Source: Ophiura sarsii (lineage: Eukaryota > Echinodermata > Ophiuroidea > Amphilepidida > Ophiuridae). From it: a stretch of DNA of 64,000 nucleotides. The stretch covers positions 1,759,805-1,823,804 of the forward strand of contig CM069455.1 of NCBI GenBank assembly GCA_035610835.1, read 5' to 3'. Under the pieces are notes generated by a model. That model did not search any database. It saw only the letters and a list, made by a program, of their open reading frames with translations, and had not been told where the DNA came from. This document shows, piece by piece, positions 36,051 to 47,302 of the stretch (position 1 is the first letter of the stretch; every line of letters starts with the position of its first letter). The position numbers and the translations under genes were made by a program.

Positions 36051-36794
36051 TATATAGTATATTCAGAAAATCAGTGCCATTTCAGGAAGGTGACAATCTT
36101 TATATTGAGGGAATGGACCCATGACACATGGTTATATGCTAACACCATCTTTGGAAACATATTTTCTCAAAATTGCTGTGGGCGTACTCTAAGAAATGTG
36201 TGTTATTCTGATATGGTTGCCATGATAACCAAGCAAAGCACTGGTGTAGTGCTGATTGGCCAAACACGAGAACAAATGTAACTAGAAAATTAAATGTTGC
36301 ATGTTCACCATACGTTCGTAGAGGGTTTATAAATATGGCATGTGTATAATAGATGTCAACAATTAAGCTTAATAAAATTGCTTGACTTGTTTTGGAGTTG
36401 GCAGTTTATTTTCTGACTCCAGACAGACACTAAAGATTTGTCAAAGATTTGTTGAAAGATGATACTACCGCGCTCGTATCGATCCATGGGCTGCCTTCTT
36501 TCTATCTTTCCATCAAAACAAGTCAGCTATCACGGATCATGTTCTGGAATCTAACCACGTGATTGGATTGAAAGAGGGCAAAGGTCATAGTACAGAACAA
36601 TAGCGAAATGCCGAATTGGTAGATTTAAAACGGTCGACATTTTGCCTAATTTAAGGAACTGAAGATTTTCATACAAAATATAATTTGTGATTGAAATGGA
36701 GGTGCCGAAGCACAAAACAACCTTTCAAAAAATCACTTCTTCAAGTTATTCTAATGCTGAAATTATAAGATCCTTTTCTCCCAATATCTATTAG

Positions 36795-37067
36795 TCATTC
36801 AAACCTACTTGGGGATTCCAGAGGGCTTCGAACCGATCAGTGGAAACAATGATTACGCTCAACCCGCTCTGGACTATACACCAATTGTCGTCGAAACTGA
36901 ATACTCCATATACATCGACATAGAGATAGTAGATGATTGTGATGTTGAAAAGGATGAAGTGTTCACCGTAAATTTGGAATCGTACATTCCCGGTCCCCCA
37001 AGGAAACGACGTCGACGTGCTGGTGCTGAACCAATAAAAGAGGTTATTGTCATCAAAGATAATGATG
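36795..37067 (+). CDS. Calx-beta C-terminal half exon with polybasic loop
   Basis: A 273-bp phase 1-1 exon after TCTATTAG and before GTAAGA. It codes VIQTYLGIPEGFEP, then the strand and acidic turn DIEIVDDCDVEKDEVFTVNL, a loop with RKRRRR, and the last strand EVIVIKDND. The D-x3-E-x2-E-x-F pattern is the Calx-beta calcium-site signature. The matching N-terminal half is not found upstream, so as seen the domain is incomplete. The polybasic run fits a furin-type site or a heparin-binding patch. The D-N-D end joins in frame to the exon at 38154. Confidence 0.85.
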
Positions 37068-38153
37068 GTAAGATCATATAGTTGAAGGCAACGGAAGATT
37101 TAGCTAATTATGGTCAAATTAACTGTTTTACCTTGGGGTTTATCAAACCGAGGTCGGATGAAGGTCCTGTTTTTCTTCTATCTATTTATTTTTTCATACT
37201 TACACCCATGCTCCTTTGGCTACGGATTGCATCAAAGAAGATTTGTAGGTCTTCTCACAATGCATTGCGCAAACGCCAGCCAACTATTTTTATTTTCACA
37301 CGATGCATTTGTCGAGCTCTTAACGTTTCGAAATATGAAAAAGTAAAACTGATAACTAATGTATTCATTGATGTAAACTAGAACCTAAGGGCTTCAACGA
37401 TGAACACGCCGTGAAGAAATTATTGTGAGCATATGTCTATGGGGGCCGAGGCAAATTGGAGACCAGAATTAGGGCATTTTGCAAACACGCAATGCATTGT
37501 AGTGGTGTCTTTAAACTCTTCTTTGGGAATACATGCTACAAGCATCAGCTACTTGACCTTCATATATATAGCATCTTCAAAGTGTGGCGTCTACGGTCAC
37601 ACAAGGACGGTCCCTAGAGTCAAACGTCATTTTCACTTGCCCTTGGGCCTGAAACGACCGTCACTTTTAATCAACACATCCATTATGAACAATTGCATAT
37701 GAAAATTTAAAATAAATAAAATTAGTTATTAAAGCTTCGTGTTAATATTAACCTGACATGAAAACCAGGCATGTATTGTGTTTTCAGGTCGTATTTTTAT
37801 ATCCGTAATACCTCAGCGATTAGGGATATAGTCGATAACGCTGTAATTTACTGTGATATCGACAACTCGACAAAAAAGTGCTGCATTTTTCGATACACCC
37901 TGGGTATTGTCTCAGCGATTAAAAGCGACATGTCACGTGTCACTAGGTGTGACTTGGTGCTTCGGATTTGTTACCCCTATGTCGTCCTTGGGGTCAAAGA
38001 TCAGGAAAGGGACACTATTGGTCATTGAGATACAGTGGTAAAATGTAAAACATGCTCTCATTGTAATCTAAGAATCAAACAAACAAATAATTGATCAAAC
38101 AGAAAACCGAACATCCAAGTAACAAACAAACAAACCATTGCTTGTTATTGCAG
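37068..38153 (+). other. Intron
   Basis: No exon seen. Around 37440-37530 a dispersed repeat carries AATTAGGGCATTTTGC and GCAATGCATTG, found inverted at 63910-63960 and near 9260 and 54650. Confidence 0.5.
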
Positions 38154-38261
38154 ACAACTTTTGGATCGAAAAGGATCAGTACACGGTATCTGAAACAACA
38201 AGTCCTTTTCAATTTAACGTTATGCGTGATGCAAGAGGAGTCTTGGCAGAGACAACACTAG
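38154..38261 (+). CDS. Calx-beta N-terminal half exon (domain 2)
   Basis: A 108-bp phase 1-1 exon after TTATTGCAG and before GTAATT. It codes DNFWIEKDQYTVSET, then FQFNVMRDARGVLAETTL. The Y-x-V-x-E and F-x-V-x-R pattern is the usual start of Calx-beta. It joins 39309 to make a whole domain of about 121 residues. Confidence 0.85.
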   Translation, partial: TTFGSKRISTRYLKQQVLFNLTLCVMQEESWQRQH

Positions 38262-38275
38262 GTAATTAATTAGGT

Positions 38276-38303
38276 TATAGCATATGAATTTCATATGCTA
38301 TAA
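38276..38303. repeat. Perfect palindrome
   Basis: TATAGCATATGA and its inverse TCATATGCTATA are separated by two bases, only 15 bp after the splice donor of the preceding exon and directly next to a TIR element. Confidence 0.85.
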
Positions 38304-38626
38304 TACACCTATCAGTTGTAAGACGCACTATACGACCCCCGGGAGTGGAGCGTCACTTTACCGAGGTGCGTCAACTTCTCATGTACCATGACGCACCCTG
38401 TGTCAAAAAAAAGACGGACCATTGCCATCCAAATACGCACCTCAGTCAACTATCAGCCCATTCGCACCCATGTAAAGTGACGGACCTTAACGCACCCTCC
38501 GTCATTTTTTTGACGGACCAAAGGCTGCCACTGACGTACCCTCCGTCAAGAATTATTGGTAAACGACGCACCCACGACGCACCTCTCCCGGGGGTCGTAT
38601 AGTGCGTCTTACAACTGATAGGTGTA
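38304..38626. mobile_element. TAA-flanked TIR element (PIF/Harbinger-like MITE)
   Basis: The ends TACACCTATCAGTTGTAAGA and inverse match for about 40 bp and are flanked by TAA (38301-38303, 38627-38629), the usual PIF/Harbinger duplication. 323 bp. The interior has repeated GACGGACC or GACGCACC motifs. No transposase. Confidence 0.8.
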
Positions 38627-39308
38627 TAAGGAAGGAGGTAGAACATATGATTGAAGACTTATGACGATTGTTAGCCTCATGACATTTGTCATCATTATAG
38701 CTCTGAATCATGGCTACGTTGATATATAGTAAGTGATAATTGATGTCTATTTATTTTCGTTATGATGCGGTCATATAGGCCTACCATGTAGTCACTTTAT
38801 GAGTTTTCCTTTTGTGCAATCTTCAGATTAGTCAATCAGGTAGTCAATGATAGAAAATTTGTCTATTCCAGAAAATAGGTTGCACATATAGAGGGGTAAT
38901 TTTACAATTCTGAAAATTCCCGCATTTCCAAGAGCAACTTTCAACAATATCTGGATTTCCGGTTCATATTGATCTCAAATAAATGTGGATTTCCGAACCC
39001 CTCTATAGGAGATCGTTTATATTGGATGCAAATTCTTGGGAAATCGCTTCGAAGGAGGGAAGTTCTGGAATTCCAATGCTTCCGTGGGGAAAAGTCTGGA
39101 TTGCCAACGCTTCGGAAATCCAAACCCCTTTATACGGGGTACGCACCTATTTTCTGAATGTATCTCTTCAAGAGACTTGTAATCCCTCCATTTAGTCCTG
39201 TATATTATTGACGTTCTCTTACTTTCGGAATCGGAATGCGTTTATCATTTCAAGGAATACAGATAGGCGAATTAGTAAAGCGTTATTATTTTATTGTGTT
39301 TTGTATAG

Positions 39309-39563
39309 AATATTCAACAAGAGATATGACAGCGCGGTCACCGGACGATTTCGTATCTGTAACTAGAGGCGAGATTTACTTTGCGCAATATTCTGATCAA
39401 GCAACAGGGACCATAGAGATTGTGTCTGATTTGAATTCCACCGAAGACGAGGAGGTGTTTGGTGTCAGTATCGTCTTTAACGATCCGAGGGAAAGCGGAT
39501 GGTGCACCGGAAAAGTTGTTAACCCCAGTGAAGCGTTTATCACCATCCTTGATTCGGATACCA
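39309..39563 (+). CDS. Calx-beta C-terminal half exon (domain 2)
   Basis: A 255-bp phase 1-1 exon after TTGTATAG and before GTAAGT. It codes EYSTRDMTARSPDDFVSV, TGTIEIVSDLNSTEDEEVFG and NPSEAFITILDSDT. The PDDF segment, the acidic EDEEVFGVSI turn and the closing ILDSDT are Calx-beta features. Its last 43 bases and its donor are amplified downstream as a satellite. Reading through the donor gives S-K-stop. Confidence 0.85.
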
Positions 39564-40560
39564 GTAAGTAAAGTTAACCCCAGTAAAGCGTTTATCACCA
39601 TTCTTGATTCAGATACCAGTAAGTAAAGTTACCCCAGTGAAGCGTTTATCACCATCCTTGATTCAGATACCAGTAAGTAAAGTTCACCCCAGTGAAGCGT
39701 TTATCACCGTCCTTGATTCAGATACCAGTAAGTAAAGTTAACCCCAGTGAAGCGTTTATCACTATCCTTAATTCAGATACCAGTAAGTAAAGTTACCCCC
39801 AGTGAAGCGACTCACCATCCTTGATTCAGATACCAGTAAGTAAAGTTCACCCAGTGAAGCGTTTATCACCATCCTTGATTCGGATACCAGTAAGTAAAGT
39901 TCACCCCAGTAAAGCGTTTATCACTATCCTTGATTCAGATACCAGTAAGTAAAGTTACCCCCAGTGAAGCGTTTATCACCATCCTTGATTCAGATACCAG
40001 TAAGTAAAGTTAACCCCAGTGAAGCGTTTATCACCATCCTTGATTCGGATACCAGTAAGTAAAGTTCACCCCAGTGAAGCGTTTATCACCATCCTTGATT
40101 CAGATACCAGTAAGTAAAGTTACCCCCAGTGAAGCGTTTATCACCATCCTTGATTCAGATACCAGTAAGTAAAGTTACCCCCAGTGAAGCGTTTATCACC
40201 ATCCTTGATTCAGATACCAGTAAGTAAAGTTACCCCCAGAGAAGCGTTTATCACCATTCTTGATTCAGATACCAGTAAGTAAAGTTACCCCCAGTGAAGC
40301 GTTTATCACCATCCTTGATTCAGATACCAGTAAGTAAAGTTACCCCCAGTGAAGCGTTTATCACCACCCTTGATTCAGATACCAGTAAGTAAAGTTACCC
40401 CCAGTGAAGCGTTTATCACTATCCTTGATTCAGATACCAGTAAGTAAAGTTACCCCCAGTGAAGCGTTTATCACTATCCTTGATTCGGATACCAGTAAGT
40501 AAAGTTACCCCCAGTGAAGCGTTTATCACTATCCTTGATTCGGATACCAGTAAGTAAAGT
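39520..40560 (+). repeat. Splice-donor satellite: 19 copies of an exon end plus GTAAGT
   Basis: A 54-56 bp unit consists of the last 43 or so bases of the Calx-beta exon (CCAGTGAAGCGTTTATCACC ... GATTCAGATACCA) plus GTAAGTAAAGTT. Nineteen donors CCAGTAAGTAAAG are seen, the first being the real exon end at 39563/39564. Copies differ by few bases. All keep GTAAGT, and in frame each reaches TAA just after the donor, so use of a later donor would truncate the protein. Confidence 0.9.
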
Positions 40561-41700
40561 AGGCTTACAGTGCTAAAAAAAACTTGCCAGATAATAAATA
40601 CGGTACATAAGAACGCTACATCGAGAAGAGTCAGACCAACAAGTTTTTACTTGTCGCATGTGGGTTTTGAACACGCAGAGTAGTAACAGGTACCGTTGGA
40701 GTTTAAACAAATTGTACTTCAAGTAATTTGTCGATGATTTATGATATTAGGCCCAACTGCCGTGTTAACTAAATGTGTTCAAACTAAATCCGTTGGAGTT
40801 GAATCATCATGGATCATTGTTATTTTAAAACTGTTGGATTTTTAAAAAAATACTCTAGTCTATAGTATTTTATCGATGTTTTACGTTAACTCTCCAAATT
40901 TAAAAACATTAGCCAGTTCTGTCACACCCAGATGCCACATTAAATTCATTTGGGGTAGTATCTGCTTCGCGAACTGGTCAAGGATGTACACACTTAAAGG
41001 CATAGTAGGCGATCTTTTCCATGGGACGTCCTATATCCTAGATTTTTGTAAGCATACTTTCTTGCAGATTTATATTTCTGATCATGAATCATACAATCTA
41101 TTCTGCGTTTACTGAGCGATAGGATTCCAAATTACTTCATGGTTTAACCCTAACTCCCCGTGCGTGTTTTTGTGAAATCAGGGGAGAAAAACGGGTCAGA
41201 TTTGAGGGAAAATCAGTCTCCGCACGCGCCGCGAATCGAACCCGGGCCGCGTGCGTGCAATACTGATGCTCTGACGACTGAGCTACACGGGGGAGGTTCA
41301 AAAAACCTTTTTTAAACCAGTTGAACCCCGCGCTGAGTGTGGCACGAGATTGATGGGGCCGCCGCGCGGTACAAGATTATAGCACTGTCGTGTTTTGTAG
41401 TGTCCTGGAGGGTTAGGGTTAATTAAAGAGGTCGAAGGTAATTGTCCTTTCCAGGACAGTTTATTTTCATTCTACAGTCACTTTGATAAAAATATTCCAA
41501 TATCGCTCGATACTGGAACACAATTTTGGCCGATACGGGAACAGTAAAATCGTACCAGTATCGACCGATACTGGCAATTGTTATGTTTCAGTATTAAACG
41601 ATACTACTATACTAGTATCTGGGAGCTAGATACACTTTTACTCGACTTTTTTAATTTAAAAAATAAGTCCTCATGGAAAATCTATTCAATTGTTATCTAG
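40561..41700 (+). other. Intron remainder with repeats
   Basis: 40990-41143 and 41423-41470 are the two halves of a dispersed repeat also found at 45070-45260, split by the element at 41148. No exon seen. Confidence 0.6.
41144..41422. mobile_element. TTAA-flanked element with CCCTAAC/GTTAGGG ends and a tRNA-like core
   Basis: The element is 41148-41418 inside TTAA (41144-41147, 41419-41422), with ends CCCTAACTCC and GGAGGGTTAGGG. On the minus strand 41217-41295 is tRNA-like: CCCCGTGTAGCTCAGTCGTC, D stem GCTC/GAGC, B box GGGTTCGATTC, but no proper anticodon or acceptor pairing. The related unsplit repeat reads CATGGTTTAAAGAG near 45220 and supplies the empty site; the right junction has one extra TTAA. 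Confidence 0.75.
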
Positions 41701-41814
41701 CCCTATACCAGATTGAACACAGCGCCTATTCCGTGACTGAAAGTAAAACTGGGACGACGAAGTTCACTTTCAAAATACTTCGAAAAGGAAGCACTGCACT
41801 AGCATCAACAATTG
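41701..41814 (+). CDS. Calx-beta N-terminal half exon (domain 3)
   Basis: A 114-bp phase 1-1 exon after TTATCTAG and before GTAGGT. It codes TLYQIEHSAYSVTESKTG, then FTFKILRKGSTALASTI. Y-S-V-T-E and F-K-I-L-R fit Calx-beta. A second AG at 41710-41711 would break the phase pattern and was not chosen. Confidence 0.8.
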
Positions 41815-41889
41815 GTAGGTATTTGGTTTTATTTTCTCTTTTTTCTTCTCCATACAACAACAATCAAAGAAACAAACAAATACAGATAG

Positions 41890-42475
41890 TATACGAGGGG
41901 GTATCAAAAAGTTTTTGAAATCACCCAGAAGTAAAAGAGCCAGAAACTTAATTTTGATATTTGATCCTTCAGACATCTTTACAAAGTCACCGTGCAAAAT
42001 CACACACGTCTCCCACTACTTATTACCTGTCCACAGATCGCCATTGTAGAGATCCTCAGATTGACCGCCATTGATTGATCCTCAGATTGCCTCAGATTGC
42101 GTTATTCCCCTAAACAGCAATAAATAGTTTAAAGTGTTGACAAAAGGGGGTCAAATGTAATTTCAAACAAGCTTGGTAAAAATAATCTTATTGGTAGCAT
42201 GTGGTGTACACAGATTGACCTCTAATGACCCTTACATATGACCTTTAACCTCTGCTGTCAAAACTTTAAACTATATATTCCGGTTTTGGAAATAACGCAA
42301 TCGGAGGCAATCGGAGGATCAATCAATGGCGGTCAATCTGAGGGTCTCTACAATGGCGGTCTGTGGTCAGGTGATAAATAATGGGAGAAATGTGTAACCT
42401 TGCACAGTGACTTTGTAAAGATGTCTGAAGGATCACATGTCAAAATTAAGTAATCAATAAAAGTTTTAAAATTGG
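41890..42475. mobile_element. Foldback element
   Basis: The left arm (ACTTAATTTTGATATTTGAT, CAGACATCTTTACAAAGTCA, GCCATTGTAGAGA) recurs inverted between 42290 and 42450. The left terminus near CGAGGGGGTATCAAAAAGTT resembles mariner-type ends. No transposase. It begins about 75 bp after the splice donor. Confidence 0.65.
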
Positions 42476-42913
42476 ATGCCAATTTAACCATTTGAGTAAT
42501 TTTAAATTGATTTTGAATTTCCCGTTGCCACCCTCGTCCAAAATTGATAATTACAAATATGTTATTATTTTAATTTTGTTTTAGGGTTTTTACCTTGAAT
42601 ATGACTTTCAATATATTTGTATTTACTACTTTCTGACTTCAATCATAGCAGCTATAATGATGTATAAACATAGAATATGGTTGCATTATTACTTGGGTAT
42701 CAAAATAATCATAATTGAAAATATTAAAATGCAGAGTCCTCGATAATATAATGGGTTGTAATGGAGTGAAATTGGTTGTGACGACTTGGTTCAAATAAAT
42801 TAATAATTAATAATTAAAAGTCACCTCATTGTTTAAAACAAATCTGCAACAGGAAACTCAAAATCGATTGTGAAGGGCCATCTGTAACGAATGTGATTAA
42901 TTATATTTCGTAG

Positions 42914-43147
42914 TTTTTGACACTCGGCCTGTCAGTGCTTCGTCAGGAAAGGATTTTGAATCACATTCGAATTCTGCAATCCAATTTGGAGCATACTCCA
43001 CTAGTGAGGACGCCTCGGTAATCATTATGTCAGATGAAATAAACGAGAACCCGGAAATATTTGAAGTGTCCATTAGGAGTCCAACTATGGGGCAGGTTGT
43101 CACTCCAATCAAAGCCACCGTCACTATTCAAGACGTCGCCGTAGCAA
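42914..43147 (+). CDS. Calx-beta C-terminal half exon (domain 3)
   Basis: A 234-bp phase 1-1 exon after TTTCGTAG and before GTATGT. It codes VFDTRPVSASSGKDFESH, IQFGAYSTSEDASVIIMSDE, then INENPEIFEVSI and a closing TVTIQDVAVA. The SGKDF and E-x-F-E-V-S-I patterns are Calx-beta; the closing D-x-D is lost (QDVAV), so calcium binding may be weaker. Confidence 0.85.
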
Positions 43148-44217
43148 GTATGTCATTTTACTTTGTTTACTGTTTAAGATTCACCCGGAGGAATCAGACA
43201 AATATAAATCTGTAAGCATGCGTTAAACATGTTCCAGACACCGCAATTGAATTATTAAGTATTTTCCAATATGATGGATGGTTGGTTGGTTGGTTCGGTC
43301 CTGTCTTGACTGACAACTCGTGACCTTACAGAAACTACACCACAAATAACTATTTTCAGTCAAGGAGTAACAATCACGAAGAGGGTGTCTCGTAATCAAT
43401 TTTATTTGGTCAATCCACCGGTATTCTGCCTTTCTTACGCTTCCCTTCAATCATGCCTTGCATGATCATCTTCCTAGAATGTTACACTTGCGACGTGAGA
43501 TAGCCGTGTTAGGTGTTGGTAGCATAAATAAGTCGTTTAGACACCCCTATTTCTTCAATAATACTGGCATTGGTCCTTCTCATACGTATTTATAGAGCTT
43601 TTCTCCACAATTTGACCCCTAAACGAGTTATTTTATTCCAAGCGTAATGTTAATTAATTAATTAATTAATTAACTAACAGGTAGTAGAAGAACATTATTT
43701 GGAATAAAATATTTACAAGACTGACACTCGGTGTGATACGAGATTATTTTGATTTAACTGAGTTCTGGCGAATGTTTATATTTAAAGGTATAGGTGTTCC
43801 GATTTCTGGCCCGATTTTCAACTTAATGTTTTCTATTCTACATGAAGGGTCATCCTCTATGTAGTCGTATTCCAAAGTCTGAGTTGCATAACTCCAATGG
43901 TTCGTATTTTAGAAGCACACGGTGACATGACATTTGCCCATTGAGTAGTATACAGACTAATCAGATGGTTAACCACCTTTGACGGTATTTCGCTGCATTT
44001 TGGCATATATAACATCTAAATGGAACATATCTTGCGCCTAAGATTTTACAGAAATAATGAGAAAAATGTGGGCTTTCTTTTGATACCAAATTATGATGAT
44101 GTGAACCAAAATCAAAAGTGATCGGAACATAAATACCTTTAATACTCTGAAACGGGTACATTTTTGTTATTTTTAATACATATGATAATTAGACCATTAT
44201 ATTGTTATTTTATAAAG
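43148..44217 (+). other. Intron with an inverted-repeat element
   Basis: A MITE-like inverted repeat lies at about 43781-44143 (TTTAAAGGTATAGGTGTTCC and a matching inverse near 44120-44143). An ATTA run is near 43645. No exon seen. Confidence 0.5.
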
Positions 44218-44325
44218 GGAGTTGTGTAAGATTTGATAGTTCCGTATACGTTGCTCTTGAATCAGCAAAGGAAGTGACGTTGACGCTTCAAAGAGATGGC
44301 AACTTGGAAATTGAAGGATACATCG
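44218..44325 (+). CDS. Calx-beta N-terminal half exon (domain 4)
   Basis: A 108-bp phase 1-1 exon after TTTATAAAG and before GTTAGT. It codes RSCVRFDSSVYVALESAKEV, then TLTLQRDGNLEIEGYI. The V-R-F-x-S-x-x-Y start and L-x-R-x-G fit Calx-beta. The acceptor has a poor pyrimidine tract. Confidence 0.8.
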
Positions 44326-45387
44326 GTTAGTACGTTGGATTTTAACAAAACATTCTGTACACTATGAGTATTTTGTAATCGAAATATCAATTTCACTTTT
44401 GCCCAATTCACAATATAAGGCCGGGTCGATTTCCCATTCAGGAAGCTTTTCTGAACTGGAAGTATTACCATAATGCAATGCGATAGTTTTGGCTAACCCG
44501 CTTTTCAAATCATAGCATACAAATTGGACCTCAACCTATTTTAATATGGGTGTTATGTAATATTATAATGATTGATTATATTGTCGTTCTCATTCTCAGC
44601 GTTCAGTGTGGCTCTTTTTAAATTCGTTAAGATGATTTGAGGGTCTATAAAGTGGACCACAAACTTTAATTGAATATCGATTCTTTATTTGTTAATTTGA
44701 GACTTGCTTGAACTTGGTAATATGAAAGATCACACAACTGTCCAAAAGATTGTCGCAGGAAAAAAGTTATCGCGTACTTTTTCAGATAAACGAATTTGAA
44801 TATTTAATGAGGTAATTAGCCCAATTTCTTAATTACAATAAATTAGGGAAATCACTACAATAATAGCTATTACATATGACTTAACAGTTTATCTTATATA
44901 GCTTGACAAATTTACTCATCGTCATTGATTCAAAGATCCATCACATTTGGTTAAAATAAATGAATTTGTCTCTTTAGTATTACCACTACAAATTCTTTAG
45001 AATAATAAATTCGCAAGGGATTATGGGTAATCACTCTTCCTAAGTACCTCTCCCCTTCCCTTCCCTTCCCTTAAAGGCATAAGATGTGATATTTTCCAGG
45101 GGGCGCCCTCGATTCGATTTTTAGAAAGTAGATTTTCATGCAGATGTACATTTCTGATCACAAATCATAATATATGCTGAATTACTGAGCAATACGATTC
45201 CTAATTACTTCAAAATCATGGTTTAAAGAGTGAAAATAAGCTGTCGTGCTAGCAGGACAGTTTATTTTTCATTTAGGCTAAATTCACTCTAAAACTTTTT
45301 TGAAGTAACATGCCGTTAATGTACTGTGTTTATTGGTTTACTCATGTGATTCGGATTATAGCATAACAGTGTCCTTTTAATCTCCAG
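44326..45387 (+). other. Intron
   Basis: AT-rich. 45070-45260 holds an unsplit copy of the dispersed repeat seen at 40990-41470. No exon seen. Confidence 0.5.
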
Positions 45388-45636
45388 CAATAAGAACCGA
45401 GAACATCGATGCTACTTCACCGGAGGACTACACCGCGAAGACTGGTCGTGATGTCGTGAAATTCGACGTTAATGAAAAAGAGAAAAGCGTTACTATTAAA
45501 CTGAAGGATGACTCAATGAAAGAATCCGATGAAAAATTCCGAGTAATATTCCAACTTCCAACCCAACCTCAATATACTAGTAATGCTTTGGACATCTGTA
45601 CTAAAGAAACGCAGGTCCAGATTAAAGATGACGACG
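45388..45636 (+). CDS. Calx-beta C-terminal half exon (domain 4)
   Basis: A 249-bp phase 1-1 exon after TCTCCAG and before GTAGGT. It codes AIRTENIDATSPEDYTAKTG, VKFDVNEKEKSVTIKLKDDS, ESDEKFRVIFQLP and QVQIKDDD. SPEDY, the E-x-D-E-x-F turn and the closing I-K-D-D-D are textbook Calx-beta, with acidic calcium ligands in place. Confidence 0.9.
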
Positions 45637-46314
45637 GTAGGTCCCAGGCGACATTCTAAAATGTCACAAAATGTTTCAAAAATGACAACATTGTTGAATT
45701 GCATTACAATATTTGGAATCACCATGAGGAATGCATTGAAAAAAGTACAAAAATGCCTAGTATTGGTCCCAGATTAAAGATGACGACGATATATCTGCAC
45801 TAATTATTTATGATATTATATTAAGCCCCCAAGAGGGCCACACGTACATATTCTTTGCAGACAGGGTTTGCAGAGGGATGTGCCGCGTGTGAAATGAAAA
45901 TTAACTCTAAAATTCACCAGTTTGTTTTCTTTGGGGGTGGGGGGGGGGGGGGGGGGGGGGGGCACCGAAGATAATAAAACCGAATTAAAAGTGTGAGACT
46001 CATATATTTAAGAAACAAATAATGTATAAAACTTAGTCATTCGTTAACCAAATGAGTTGAAATGGAATCCAATTTAGTGGCACATTCCCATTGGTGCGGA
46101 CGGCGGCACACGGTGTTGACACACGGTGGGTCGTTTTCTGTCCGTTGAGCACGTTCAGGGGATTTTGCCGATAATTCGCGTCGGTAATTTTGTGTTTAAA
46201 CACTGAAAAAAGTGTTATTCGCAACTGTCCCTAATATACCAGACGACTTCTCTCGTGTTCATTGAGTGGCCACTTTTTCCTAATCTTACAGATTATGTTT
46301 CATTATAATTTCAG
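45637..46314 (+). other. Intron with G run
   Basis: A G run interrupted by one T at about 45935-45962. No exon seen. Confidence 0.5.
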
Positions 46315-46419
46315 ACGAGGTTAAGTTTGAACGAGGTTGGTTTCGTGCCTATGAAGAGGACAGAGTCTTTACGATGAATATTATAAGAAGTGGTTATCTC
46401 GGTAAACCATCAGAAGTTG
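46315..46419 (+). CDS. Calx-beta N-terminal half exon (domain 5)
   Basis: A 105-bp phase 1-1 exon after AATTTCAG and before GTAAGT. It codes DEVKFERGWFRAYEEDRVFT, then MNIIRSGYLGKPSEV. V-K-F-E and F-T-M-N-I-I-R-S-G fit the first two Calx-beta strands. Confidence 0.85.
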
Positions 46420-47302
46420 GTAAGTATTATAATATAAAGAGCTAAGTAACGTGAGATTAGATCAATATTTTCTTTACTCATTGTCTACAAGTTAAAGCCA
46501 AATTGTTCACTTGATTTGTTGAAAGTGGTATCGACTAGCTTGTTTACACTGGCTTATTTAGCCTGCCCGAGCAACTTGCTGGTGTGGCGCCCTCATCGGA
46601 TACAATGGTGTGTCCGCACTGCTGACCGACACCGGGTAATCAAACAAAATCATCTAAGAACTTCATCGGTTGTTTAATTATCATATTTGCCTGATATATT
46701 CAGAAAGAAAATTGAAGAAAATCGTATATAACTTAGTGACAAATTAATATTAGTTCCTTTTTTAAACTAAATCCGTCCAGATATCTGAACAGTATTATCA
46801 TAGACAGCCCGGAGGAACGCTTTAGGCCTTTGTCAAAATCGATGTTATAGCGCCCTCGTCGACCACATATCTCTAGTATTTTGTGTTAATTGGCACAAAC
46901 AAACCATATGTTAATATTATCATGCTGCTAGACTCCTTTTTGAAAACCAGAATGATTTGGTTATTTTAAAAATATTTTGACATGTTTTACATATTAAAAG
47001 GTATATGTTTTTGCCGAGTCTTTGCAGAAAAGCATACCATTGCTCAGAATAAAAATATTTTGTATGTGTTCAGAGCAATCATATTGGTTTTTTTCTGAAC
47101 GAAATTGTCCACAAAAGCCCATATAATTCCATATAATTAGTTGCTCTGAATTGCAGTATATTTGAGCGGTTCATCAACCAGACACAGATGCTCCATGAAG
47201 GCATTTAATGCATTACAGATTATATATAAATGTCAATGCATGGACGTGCGTATAAAAGGATTTGGTTTTCTAATATATTACATCCTTTTTAATTTTAAAT
47301 AG
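46420..47302 (+). other. Intron
   Basis: AT-rich, no exon or clear repeat boundary recognised. Confidence 0.4.

Larger units (their letters stand above)
20863..36794 (+). other. Large intron or intergenic interval between EGF module 1 and the Calx-beta exons
   Basis: The interval to about 23905 aligns with copy 2 up to 60950, apart from the tRNA-like array. Beyond that it contains LINE fragments, a gap, inverted-repeat elements and SINEs. I looked for a transmembrane exon, a signal peptide exon and the N-terminal half of the first Calx-beta domain and did not find a convincing one. If two genes are present, the boundary lies here. Confidence 0.5.

Noticed and set aside
39564..40560. CRISPR-like array
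   Set aside because: Units are near-identical along their whole length with no unique spacers, and they derive from an exon end; this is a eukaryotic minisatellite.
41710..41711. Alternative acceptor for the Calx-beta exon at 41701
   Set aside because: It would give phase 0 and break the frame; the AG at 41699-41700 fits the phase-1 pattern.
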